Source: Sphingomonas sp. PP-CC-1A-547 (GTDB lineage Bacteria; Pseudomonadota; Alphaproteobacteria; Sphingomonadales; Sphingomonadaceae). Taken from it: DNA of 64,000 nucleotides. A model generated the notes under the pieces. It did no database searches, was not told the origin of the DNA, and worked only from the letters and a program-made list of their open reading frames with translations. Shown piece after piece: positions 1 to 6,755 of this stretch (position 1 is its first letter; each line of letters begins with the position of its first letter). A program made the position numbers and the translations under genes. The stretch covers positions 1-64,000 of the forward strand of contig NZ_RAPZ01000011.1 of assembly GCF_003610375.1 (NCBI RefSeq), read 5' to 3'.

Positions 1-28
1 AGACGTCCAGACCCACGAAATGCGTCAT
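1..28 (-). CDS. IS110-type transposase, first nine codons only (cut by window edge)
   Basis: The minus strand has an ATG at 28 preceded by a strong AAGGAG ribosome binding site, and the nine readable codons give MTHFVGLDV. An N-terminus with FVGLDV is typical of IS110-family transposases, where the Asp belongs to the RuvC-like DEDD nuclease site. Only nine residues are visible, so the family call rests on that motif and on the long non-coding leader upstream. The gene continues beyond the left edge. An unrelated gene starting with the same residues cannot be excluded. Confidence 0.5.
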
Positions 29-309
29 CGCTCTCACTCCTTCCCTCGATGCACGAGGTCAGGTCGACCCCGATCCAGGCATCGTACGTGAAGGGCTGCA
101 AATCTCATCTGCTGTCGAAATGCAGCCGCCGCGATACACCATCTTATGGGTCCTGCCCGCAGAGGGCGTTCTAGCGATGATCGCCCACTTTCGGACGTTC
201 AAACGCGCGCGGGTAAAGCCCAAAACCTGTCATTCGCTCAGGCAGCCTGACCTTAGGAGAGGGAGGCACAATTCGCCCTGCTTGCACGGTTAAGGAGACG
301 CCGATCTTC
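29..309. other. Non-coding stretch between transposase start and CPBP gene
   Basis: I see no convincing gene in these 281 bases. If the gene at the left edge is an IS110-type transposase, its left non-coding end should lie here, and IS110-group elements carry a structured guide (bridge) RNA in that position. I cannot place the element boundary or fold the RNA by eye. A minus-strand open frame at 171-389 overlaps the end of the protease gene and looks like chance. Confidence 0.3.
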
Positions 310-1086
310 TCACGAATCTGCGACGGCCCAACGCGGCGCTTTACGCGAGATAAACCAGTCCGCGATCGCAGGGCGAATGAAGAAGGCAACTATATCGATA
401 ACCGCGTGCGCGATCATGACCCGCAGCAGCGATCCGTGATGGAGGTAGTAAACCGTCAACAGTGCGCCGCCGGCCGTGGTGGCGAGCATTCCCTTCCAGC
501 CATAATGCGCATGCGCCAGACCGAAGGCCAAAACCGAGAATGCAAACGAGACAGCGAGCGAGCCCGTGACTTGAAAGAGCAGCAGCGGAAGCGCCAGCCG
601 GAAGAACAGCTCCTCGCTGAAACCGGCATTGAGGCTGAGCAACAGCGCTAGCATGGCTTCGCGACGGTTGCGGGGAATGAGCGCCTGGTCCGGGCTCGCT
701 TGCGGCGAAAGGCTTCTCTTAAGCCGCCGCCACTGGATGGCGACCGATAGGACGATACCGAAGAAAAGGCCGATCGCGATCGACAGCCATTTATCGCTGG
801 AGATCTTCTTACCGGAAGCTAGCAACCGGCTCGCCGGTGCGAACGCCGAGGGGAATCCGTCAAAGGGCCAGAGCGCGTGCGCCAGCCAAAGGCTGACTAA
901 GCTTGCACCAACGAGAACCACGAAGCTCTCGATCAGCCATCGGCGATAGAGACTCTGTCGCGCCATCGTGTCGGATTGCGTCTGGAACCGTGCGTACGCG
1001 GTAATATCGCGCCGCACCCACCACGTCCCCCCGACGAGCGTGACCGCGATCCAAGCCGATGTAAGCACCATGTTCGTTCCTGTCAT
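310..1086 (-). CDS. CPBP family intramembrane metalloprotease
   Basis: This 258-residue polytopic membrane protein has the CPBP (CAAX prenyl protease / bacteriocin-processing) signature. There is an EExxxR motif at E158/E159/R163 within SEELFFRLALP, then a histidine motif GLAHAHYGW near 189-197 and a third conserved histidine near 227 (IAHAVID). These residues form the putative metal site within the membrane. The family includes Rce1-type proteases and bacterial immunity or processing proteins, and the substrate here is unknown. N-terminal hydrophobic segments lie near residues 8-24, 52-72 and 100-118. The neighbours do not suggest a specific pathway. The ribosome binding site before 1086 is weak. 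Confidence 0.75.
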   Translation of the reverse strand: MTGTNMVLTSAWIAVTLVGGTWWVRRDITAYARFQTQSDTMARQSLYRRWLIESFVVLVGASLVSLWLAHALWPFDGFPSAFAPASRLLASGKKISSDKWLSIAIGLFFGIVLSVAIQWRRLKRSLSPQASPDQALIPRNRREAMLALLLSLNAGFSEELFFRLALPLLLFQVTGSLAVSFAFSVLAFGLAHAHYGWKGMLATTAGGALLTVYYLHHGSLLRVMIAHAVIDIVAFFIRPAIADWFISRKAPRWAVADS

Positions 1087-1185
1087 GTCAGTTTCCGTAT
1101 TGGAAAGTGACTGTTGCTTTCCAGATTGTCAAACCGTAAGTTGCTGATGAAGAAAACGACCGGACTGCTCGCGGGAGAATGGTAC

Positions 1186-1638
1186 ATGGACCAAGTGGAG
1201 GCGGCGCGGTCGCTGGAGATGATGCGGACGGCGCGCGGGGCGTTGGCCGAGCGGGCGAAATGGTCCTTCGCCCGCCACGCCGCAGTCGGGCTGCTGCTGG
1301 GCGGGCTGATTGCCGGCTATGCACTGCCCGGTCCATGGCCGGTGATCGTGGCGGCCGCTTGCATGGCAGCCACCACGATGGTCGTCGCTCGCGATCGGCG
1401 GCGGGACGGATTCTTCGTCAGCGGGTATCGGTCCGGGCGCACGCGGTGGGTGACGTTTGCGATGCTGCTGGTCGGGATGGCTGCGCTGGTGGGCGCAATC
1501 GTCCTGAAGAAACGCTATGGCCTAACCTGGGCGCCGGTCGCGATCGGGAGCGGCATAGTGGTATTCGCTACAATCATTAGCATCGTGTGGGAGCGGGTGT
1601 ACCGGCAGGAGCTGGATGGAGCGCTGCATGGGCGTTGA
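1186..1638 (+). CDS. Small membrane protein of unknown function
   Basis: I chose the ATG at 1186 because a GGGAGAA site lies about seven bases upstream; the same frame is open further 5' from 1114. The 150-residue product has a short cytoplasmic N-terminus, paired hydrophobic segments near residues 30-65, an Arg/Asp-rich loop (ARDRRRDG) and two more hydrophobic segments towards the C-terminus. The stop codon lies beyond the start of the next gene, a winged-helix regulator, so the two are translationally coupled. Membrane protein plus MarR/ArsR-like regulator pairs are common, with the regulator controlling or sensing for the partner. No specific function is recognisable. Confidence 0.65.
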   Translation: MDQVEAARSLEMMRTARGALAERAKWSFARHAAVGLLLGGLIAGYALPGPWPVIVAAACMAATTMVVARDRRRDGFFVSGYRSGRTRWVTFAMLLVGMAALVGAIVLKKRYGLTWAPVAIGSGIVVFATIISIVWERVYRQELDGALHGR

Positions 1639-1933
1639 GCTGCTTGATCCGCTGATCCACCCCCCGGCGCGGCTGCAACTCATGGCGCTGTTGGCCGATG
1701 TGACCGAGATGGAGTTCGGAATTGCCCGCGACGTCCTTGGTGTCAGCGACTCGGTGCTGTCCAAGCACCTCGCCCAACTCGGCGATGCCGGGTACATCGA
1801 GTTGCGAAAGGCGACGGTGAACACCCGGCAACGAACCTGGATCGTCGCCACCGCGGCGGGGCGAAAGGCTTTCAAGGGCCATGTCGCCGCGTTGCAGGCA
1901 CTTGCGTCCGGACGGGCGCCTTACGGTGCTTGA
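1616..1933 (+). CDS. Winged-helix transcriptional regulator
   Basis: This 105-residue protein is a compact winged-helix DNA-binding domain, with LxxLLADVTEMEF, a recognition helix region VSDSVLSKHLAQLGDAGYIEL and a wing with RKATVNTRQRTW. It resembles the single-domain MarR/ArsR-like 'winged helix DNA-binding domain' family. It begins inside the 3' end of the upstream membrane-protein gene. The ATG at 1616 has AGGAG four bases upstream and the ATG at 1628 has GGAG six bases upstream, so either start is possible. It probably regulates its coupled partner, but no ligand domain is present to suggest a signal. Confidence 0.7.
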   Translation: MERCMGVELLDPLIHPPARLQLMALLADVTEMEFGIARDVLGVSDSVLSKHLAQLGDAGYIELRKATVNTRQRTWIVATAAGRKAFKGHVAALQALASGRAPYGA

Positions 1934-2241
1934 CCGGAAGCGCAAGGCGTCAGGCCGGGGTTGCGCGACTGGTGTAGGAATGGCTTGATCGTCGGGTCAA
2001 CGCTAGAAAGCCGCCGTTCCGCTAACCTCCCATCAGAACATTCGCGAGCGGATAGCCGGGCTTGAAAATCGGTTATTCGCAAAGTTGAACCAGCTTCCGA
2101 AGTTGGGAAGCGAGGGAAGTGGCGTGAGCTTCTAGTTGTGGGGCGTCGCTGACGCGGATCGGTCGGCGGCGGCGGGGGGCTCGGCTAGTCTAGTCGCGTA
2201 GAACCTTTATGTCGCAAGCAGGTCGCTGACGGGCGTTGATA
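1934..2241. other. Intergenic region with no recognisable feature
   Basis: This stretch of 308 bases follows the winged-helix gene and precedes the decayed beta-lactamase-fold gene. I see no gene, RNA or clear repeat in it. Confidence 0.4.
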
Positions 2242-2747
2242 ATGGATTTGGTGTCTAGGCGGGTTATGCTCGTTGCCCCGTGCATCGGAGCGCTCGCTAT
2301 AACCGTGGCGGCAGGTGCATCAGCCGCGACGACGCCCAGCACCCTTGCCAACTTGCCGGCCTGAATGGCCTGGCGTCCGTACGGGGTGCGAGCTGGGCAG
2401 TGCTGGAAGGCTCCGGAGCAATCTCGTCCGATGTGGTCGGCTATGCAAAGGCTGATACGGTGCTCGCGACACCCGAAACTCTGTTCGAAGCAGCATCTCT
2501 GTCCAAGGTGGTTCTGGCGGTCGCGGTTCATGACATAGTGCGGGAAGGCCTGATCGATCTGGATCGACCAGTGGCCGAGCATGTCGCGTTCATCGACGAC
2601 GGCGTGACGCGGTCGATCACGCCTCGCTACCTGCTCTCTCACTCTAGCGGCCTGCCTGATTGGCGCGACGAAGCGAGCGAGCCGCTAACAAGCGAGTTCG
2701 CTCCCGGCATCCGTTTCCGCTACGCTGCGTTGGCCTGGCTGGAGTGA
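2242..2747 (+). pseudogene. Serine beta-lactamase-fold hydrolase, frameshifted and truncated
   Basis: An ATG at 2242 opens a signal-peptide-like stretch (SRRVMLVAPCIGALAI...AGASA) that runs into a stop near 2362. The continuing homology lies in another frame from about 2370: a beta-lactamase-domain segment with the catalytic SxxK motif as SLSK, then HSSGLPDW, which in this family precedes the second catalytic motif. After about 130 codons the frame ends at 2747, roughly a third of the usual length of class C / esterase-type members. No later part of the domain appears in any frame to about 2940. One frameshift plus a missing C-terminal half indicate a dead gene. It probably encoded a periplasmic esterase, peptidase or beta-lactamase-like protein. 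Confidence 0.7.
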
Positions 2748-2941
2748 CCTCTGCCGGCCCATTGCGCTCCGTTCGCGACATCCGGGTAGCCGTGTTGGGG
2801 TTACAGCCCTATTCCTCAGTGCCTCGTAGTCCGTTCCGACCGTGAATGCACATGAACGGGCGTCCGCGTCTGGGCTATGAACGAGAGACTCTCAGTGGCC
2901 GGATGTGGGTCTAGCGTTACCTAGTGGTCCAAAGGTTAGTC

Positions 2942-3604
2942 TTAATCTTCGGCCCAGCGCCTGAGCAGGTTGGACTGTGTCTTTGCCAGCAAGTCCAGTT
3001 CGGGCGTCTTGCCAAGGCGGTCGAACAGGGCGTGCCGTGCCGTTTCCAGATCGAACAGGAGTTCGCGGGCATCGGCATCGCGGATCAAGCTGCGTACCCA
3101 GGTTACGGCGGCGAGGCGCTCGCCGGATACGACCGGCGCGACGCGGTGCAGCGCCGTCGTCGGATAGACCACTGCATCGCCTGCCGCGAGTTTCACGTCC
3201 TGTTCGCCCGCCGCGGACTCGATCACCAGCTCACCGCCTTCGTACGTGTCGGGCTCTGACAGGAATATCGTAACGGACACGTCGGTGCGCATGCCGCCCA
3301 TGATCGCGTCGTCGACATGGCTGCCATAGGCCATGCCAGGTTCGTAGCGGCTGAACAGCGGCGGGCGAACCACGTGCGGCCGTGTGGCCATCCGGAACAC
3401 CGGGTTCGCGAGCAACCGGTCGACCACCAAGTCCTGCATGACGGCCAACAGCGGGTCGGCGCGGTCGACCTGCTCGTTGCGCTTGACCGGGCGGGCTTCG
3501 CGACCAGCGGTCCGGCGCCCATCGACATAACGCGTCTTGCCGAGATTATCTCGCAACGACTGGAGATTGTTGGCGTCCAGAACGTTGGCAATCATGATCA
3601 ACAT
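2942..3604 (-). CDS. PKHD-type Fe(II)/2-oxoglutarate-dependent hydroxylase (PiuC/YbiX family)
   Basis: The 220-residue product matches the PKHD-type hydroxylase family. The jelly-roll core holds the HxD...H iron triad at H96/D98 (GSHVDDAIMGG) and H153 (TALHRVAPV), with R163 (SGERLAA) placed to bind 2-oxoglutarate. The C-terminus has the family's helical tail. The frame stays open upstream to 4423, but residues before the start have no family similarity, so I take the ATG at 3604 (3595 is an alternative). Family members usually sit beside TonB-dependent iron receptors, and the substrate is not known. Here the gene is divergent from the Glu/Gly-rich peptide gene at 3695, with about 90 bases between them. 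Confidence 0.85.
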   Translation of the reverse strand: MLIMIANVLDANNLQSLRDNLGKTRYVDGRRTAGREARPVKRNEQVDRADPLLAVMQDLVVDRLLANPVFRMATRPHVVRPPLFSRYEPGMAYGSHVDDAIMGGMRTDVSVTIFLSEPDTYEGGELVIESAAGEQDVKLAAGDAVVYPTTALHRVAPVVSGERLAAVTWVRSLIRDADARELLFDLETARHALFDRLGKTPELDLLAKTQSNLLRRWAED

Positions 3605-3694
3605 CAAGTTTCTCGTCGCGTCGGCGTGACGTCGGGACGGGTCCCTATCAGTCCAAGGCCATGTGGCCAACGCATTGGCGAATAAGGAATTAGT
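3605..3694. promoter_or_regulatory. Shared divergent control region of hydroxylase and Glu/Gly-rich peptide
   Basis: Ninety bases separate two divergent starts, so promoters of both genes must lie here or overlap the coding ends. An AAGGA ribosome binding site at 3684-3688 serves the plus-strand gene. I see no convincing paired -35/-10 boxes or Fur-like palindrome. Confidence 0.35.
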
Positions 3695-4003
3695 ATGCGT
3701 ACGAAATTGTGGATGGGCGTTGGCGCCTTCGTCGTCGCGCAGTCCGGCCAGGGGATCCTGACCGAAGCGGCAGCCAAACCTCTGGCGCCGTCCATCGACC
3801 AGGTCGGCGAAGGCGGCGAGAACGAGCGCGGCGAGGGTGAGGGCGAAGGTGAGGGGCGCCACGTCGTGCGCTCGACCAAGTCGCGCCACGTCGTCCGCAA
3901 TCCCCGTCGCGCGCGTGCCGCGCAACAGCATGCGGGCCAGCGCGGCGAAGGCGAATATGAAGGTGGCGAGAACGAAGCTGGGGAAGGCGAGGGCGAACGC
4001 TGA
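3695..4003 (+). CDS. Small secreted Glu/Gly-rich protein with basic central segment
   Basis: The 102-residue product starts at an ATG six bases after an AAGGA site. Its N-terminus resembles a signal peptide (KLWMGVGAFVVAQSGQGILTEAAA). Two acidic Glu/Gly repeats, EGGENERGEGEGEGEG near residues 39-54 and EGEYEGGENEAGEGEGER at the C-terminus, flank a basic segment with RHVVR twice, eight residues apart. The good ribosome binding site, the patterned composition and the divergent pairing with an iron-dependent hydroxylase argue for a real gene. Glu-rich exported peptides can bind metal ions, but that is inference. No domain is recognised, and expression is not shown. Confidence 0.5.
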   Translation: MRTKLWMGVGAFVVAQSGQGILTEAAAKPLAPSIDQVGEGGENERGEGEGEGEGRHVVRSTKSRHVVRNPRRARAAQQHAGQRGEGEYEGGENEAGEGEGER

Positions 4004-4755
4004 TCCTCGGTCAAAAACGAGGAGGAGCCAGTCTGGAATTACGCGCACACTCACATGGGCCGTGGCGGCGATAAAACAGTATACCTGGTTAAAAAGCGAG
4101 ATCGTCTCGCACCGGCTGATCCTGGACTCGAGCGTCTTTAATGCGGTTAAAACGCCGGGAACGGTGCTGGCGGCATCGTAAGCACAGGCGCTACCCAGCC
4201 GCTCCGCCTTGCTGACAACGGCACGTTCCTGAAACCGGTGGCCGGGCGGGCTGATGGTCACCTCATGCGCGCTTGGGTTCAACCGTTCGTCGTTCGTTGG
4301 ACCCGCATCGTGCGATGAGGTCTCCTGCAAAAAACGATTGTCTTCGGGCAAATCGGATAAAAGGTCGTCGTCCCCGGCTGACCGTTTGCATCGAAACGCT
4401 GCATTGTCACGGTTCGCCGTCACTATCGGTAAGGGCTACGATGACGTGCCCCGCCGGGTCGGGATCGACGTTGATCAACCAGTCACAGGCTTTCCTGACC
4501 AGTTGCGCCGGCCCTCTACTGCCATCCCCTTCCATGCGGACCAGGATAATTTCCCGTGCCAGCGCCTGTGCGGCGCTGTTCGCGCATCGCCAACGCGACT
4601 TGTTCAGGACAAGTATCGACCCGATCCTTGCCGAGTTACGGTTGCTACCTCCGGTTCGTGGCCAGTTTCCTGTGCCGTAGAGTCGGCGAAACTATCGAGT
4701 TTCGACGATTTAAGGGAGTTGAATTCCCTATAAATTTAGGCGTCCTCGATTGTGG
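4004..4755. other. 750-base region without a convincing intact gene
   Basis: Several overlapping open frames occur here (for example 4254-4733 plus and 4273-4680 plus), but none has a good start, family similarity or balanced composition. One short minus-strand stretch at about 4407-4600 reads like part of a real protein and is listed separately. A weak hairpin (AGGGA at 4713-4717, TCCCT at 4725-4729) lies just downstream of the GH39 gene and may help end its transcript. Confidence 0.4.
4407..4600 (-). pseudogene. Possible gene remnant, protein-like C-terminal fragment
   Basis: Read on the minus strand down to a TGA at 4407-4409, this stretch gives a soluble-protein-like sequence with REIILVRMEGDG, QLVRKACDWLINVDPDPAG and HVIVALTDSDGEP. 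The only in-frame ATG is internal, at 4535, with no good ribosome binding site. Upstream residues lose protein-like character. It could be the surviving end of a decayed gene or a small gene with an unusual start. No family is recognised. Confidence 0.25.
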
Positions 4756-6333
4756 TTAATTATGGCGCAGTTCCACCATCGCGACGTCTTGTTCGCGCAT
4801 TTGTAGCGTCAGTCGATAAGGCTTTCCCGCGCGGACATGAATAGTGCTGATAAGCGGGGCGTCGGTCGTAACGCTTTGCAGTTTTTGCAGTTGCGCATCA
4901 GTCAGCTTGGCAGGGCGGCCCATTTCTAGGTAGGTCGAATACGCGTCGTTTTGCTGGAAGCCGGTGCGCCGCGTCCGTAGCTGGTATAATCCCGGCTTCA
5001 ATCCTGTCAGGTCGAGCGTGAGCGGCGTGGTCAGTGCAGGCTTGCGCAGCTTGGTAAAGAACGGGCGATTGCTGACGGGCTGATTTGGCAACACCGCTCG
5101 CCAGGCCAGTACCTGCAATGTTCCATCCTTCAGTGCGGCGATGGTCTGATCATCGCCGGTGGGAAATTCACGGTCGCCGAGATCCGCCAGATACTTGTAC
5201 GCGAACCACGATGCCTTGCGCACGCCTTGCGGCGTCATCAATCCGAAGCCGCCCTCGAACGGTCGGGTTTGTGGGCCCGGCTCTTCGAACAAGTCGCTGT
5301 AAGTCCAGTAACTCATGCCCTGCGCCAGTCCCTCGGTCCGATGGAGCTTCGACAAGATGTACGCAGCGCTCAGATAATCATCGTGAATGGGATCGCGCGG
5401 ATTGTAGCTGGTACTCCATTCGGTGAAAAAGAGCGGAAGGCTGGATCGCCCGGCTGCTTCCATTTCCTTGCGAACCTTACGCACATCCTGAACAATAGCA
5501 TCCGGATTACGCGAGAGTTTGTTGTCGCCCTCACCCTTTTCGTCCAGAAAACCGCCTTCGACGCCGTAGGTGTGCGTCGTGATGAAGTCGACCGGAACGC
5601 TGTTCGTCTTGGCGTATGCGAGAAATTCGGGGATCCATGCCGCGCCCGCGGTCGACGGTCCACCGATGCGCAACTGTGGGTCGATCGCCTTAATCGTGCG
5701 CGCAGTCCGGCCATAATAATCGAAATACGCCTGCTGGTCCGCTTTCTCCCAGAAACCGTCGAGGTTCGGCTCGTTCCAGAATTCGAAATACCAACTGCGC
5801 ACTTCCTTCGCCCCATAGCGTGACACCGCATGGCGAACGAATGCATCGACCAAAGTCGTCCATTTTGCGGGCTCTGGGTGGGAGGTATTCCCCTTCCAGT
5901 AAAAGAGCGTTTGGTCGGATTGTTTCATGCCGTCGGGCGTGAAACCGAGTTCCACAAACGGCTTCAAGTCCATCTTCAACAAATTATCATACAGATAATC
6001 AATACGACGCCAGTCATAGACGGGCTTGCCGGCAACTTCCCGATACACATGCAGTTGATCGGCAAAGATGTTGTGGAAGCGAATATGTCGGAAGCGAAGT
6101 TCCTTCTGCACCGTTCGCAGTTGCTCCAGACTATCATGACGGATGAGCGTGCCCGGATAATCCGCGCCGATGGACATTTCCGCCATTCGATTTCGCGGTT
6201 GGGTTTTACCCTGAACGTTGACCGCAATGACGTGGGGTGCAGTCTTTTGCGCGCTCGCGTCACTGGGAACTGAGACGCCCAGAACGATCCCGGTTGCCAA
6301 TGCGGATGCCCGTGCTGCGTACCGAAAATGCAT
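4756..6333 (-). CDS. GH39 family glycoside hydrolase (beta-xylosidase type)
   Basis: This 525-residue exported enzyme has a signal peptide (ALATGIVLGVSVPSDASA, cleavage near residue 28) and a GH39 (clan A) TIM barrel. The acid/base glutamate is E188 in WYFEFWNEPN and the nucleophile is E305 in LFFTEWSTSY. A C-terminal beta-sandwich follows (about 400-525), as in bacterial beta-xylosidases. GH39 enzymes remove beta-xylosyl or related sugars from oligosaccharide ends, and exact specificity cannot be read from sequence. It is divergent from the TonB receptor gene and opens the glycan-utilisation locus. The start at 6333 is the first Met of a clear signal peptide. Confidence 0.88.
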   Translation of the reverse strand: MHFRYAARASALATGIVLGVSVPSDASAQKTAPHVIAVNVQGKTQPRNRMAEMSIGADYPGTLIRHDSLEQLRTVQKELRFRHIRFHNIFADQLHVYREVAGKPVYDWRRIDYLYDNLLKMDLKPFVELGFTPDGMKQSDQTLFYWKGNTSHPEPAKWTTLVDAFVRHAVSRYGAKEVRSWYFEFWNEPNLDGFWEKADQQAYFDYYGRTARTIKAIDPQLRIGGPSTAGAAWIPEFLAYAKTNSVPVDFITTHTYGVEGGFLDEKGEGDNKLSRNPDAIVQDVRKVRKEMEAAGRSSLPLFFTEWSTSYNPRDPIHDDYLSAAYILSKLHRTEGLAQGMSYWTYSDLFEEPGPQTRPFEGGFGLMTPQGVRKASWFAYKYLADLGDREFPTGDDQTIAALKDGTLQVLAWRAVLPNQPVSNRPFFTKLRKPALTTPLTLDLTGLKPGLYQLRTRRTGFQQNDAYSTYLEMGRPAKLTDAQLQKLQSVTTDAPLISTIHVRAGKPYRLTLQMREQDVAMVELRHN

Positions 6334-6403
6334 TCTGTGCTACCCCGCTGAAGCGGTCGACGTACGATGATAGCCTTATCAAGGCAATTCCATGCGGTTC
6401 GCC

Positions 6404-6415
6404 TGGTTCGAACCA
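6404..6415. promoter_or_regulatory. Perfect palindrome TGGTTCGAACCA, candidate operator
   Basis: Twelve bases read identically on both strands, about 70 bases upstream of the GH39 start. Size and position suit a LacI- or GntR-type operator. The cognate regulator is not in the window. Confidence 0.4.
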
Positions 6416-6660
6416 CATAATGCCGAGGTCGGTGCCGGAACAAGAGCCTGCCGTTTCCGGGGGAATGCCGGGGCGGCGAAGCAGGCCCGGTAATATCCAG
6501 GCCACGGCTCGTGGCTCGACAGGCGAAATTTGGAGCGATGGCAGCGAGATGAGGGGTAATTGCGACGAAGCCGCGCTCTTGCGGCTGTCCAAGGGATCTC
6601 ATCACGGCGGCGGAGCAGGCTGCATAAAAGATGACGTATTATTCAATTGTCCTATAATAG

Positions 6661-6674
6661 TGTTAGGGCTAACG
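6661..6674. promoter_or_regulatory. Palindrome TGTTAGGGCTAACG, LacI-type operator candidate at receptor promoter
   Basis: GTTAG (6662-6666) and CTAAC (6669-6673) form an inverted repeat three bases after the TATAAT box, over the expected transcription start. LacI-family repressors of sugar-utilisation genes in Caulobacter- and Xanthomonas-type bacteria bind very similar GTTAGCGCTAAC-like sites (established knowledge of the motif class). This predicts repression of the receptor operon without inducer. No LacI gene is present in the window. Confidence 0.5.
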
Positions 6675-6743
6675 CCGGCGTAGAAGCATCGTGACGAGAA
6701 GATGCAGCTAGAGGATGTGGCGTCCCAAAGGGTGTCGCATAAT

Positions 6744-6751
6744 GGGGGGGG
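6744..6751 (+). promoter_or_regulatory. Eight-G tract forming the ribosome binding site of the TonB receptor
   Basis: Eight consecutive G followed by GATTT-type spacing end four bases before the ATG at 6756 and are the only Shine-Dalgarno-like sequence available. They favour 6756 over the earlier in-frame ATG at 6702 as the start. Homopolymeric G runs are prone to length change, which would alter spacing. Confidence 0.5.
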
Positions 6752-6755
6752 ATTT

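Larger units (their letters stand above)
6334..6755. promoter_or_regulatory. Divergent control region between GH39 and TonB receptor
   Basis: These 422 bases must drive GH39 leftwards and the receptor operon rightwards. On the plus strand a good -10 box TATAAT lies at 6653-6658, with a weaker -35 (ATGACG, 6631-6636) 16 bases upstream. A 12-base perfect palindrome TGGTTCGAACCA lies at 6404-6415 on the GH39 side, and a second palindrome overlaps the predicted receptor transcription start (separate entry). No gene is seen in the region. Confidence 0.6.

Noticed and set aside
171..389. 72-residue open frame near the left edge
   Set aside because: It overlaps the protease 3' end, lacks a ribosome binding site and no motif is visible.
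3605..4423. N-terminal extension of the PKHD hydroxylase frame
   Set aside because: The extra 270 codons have no family similarity and overlap the opposite-strand peptide gene; the family start is at 3604.
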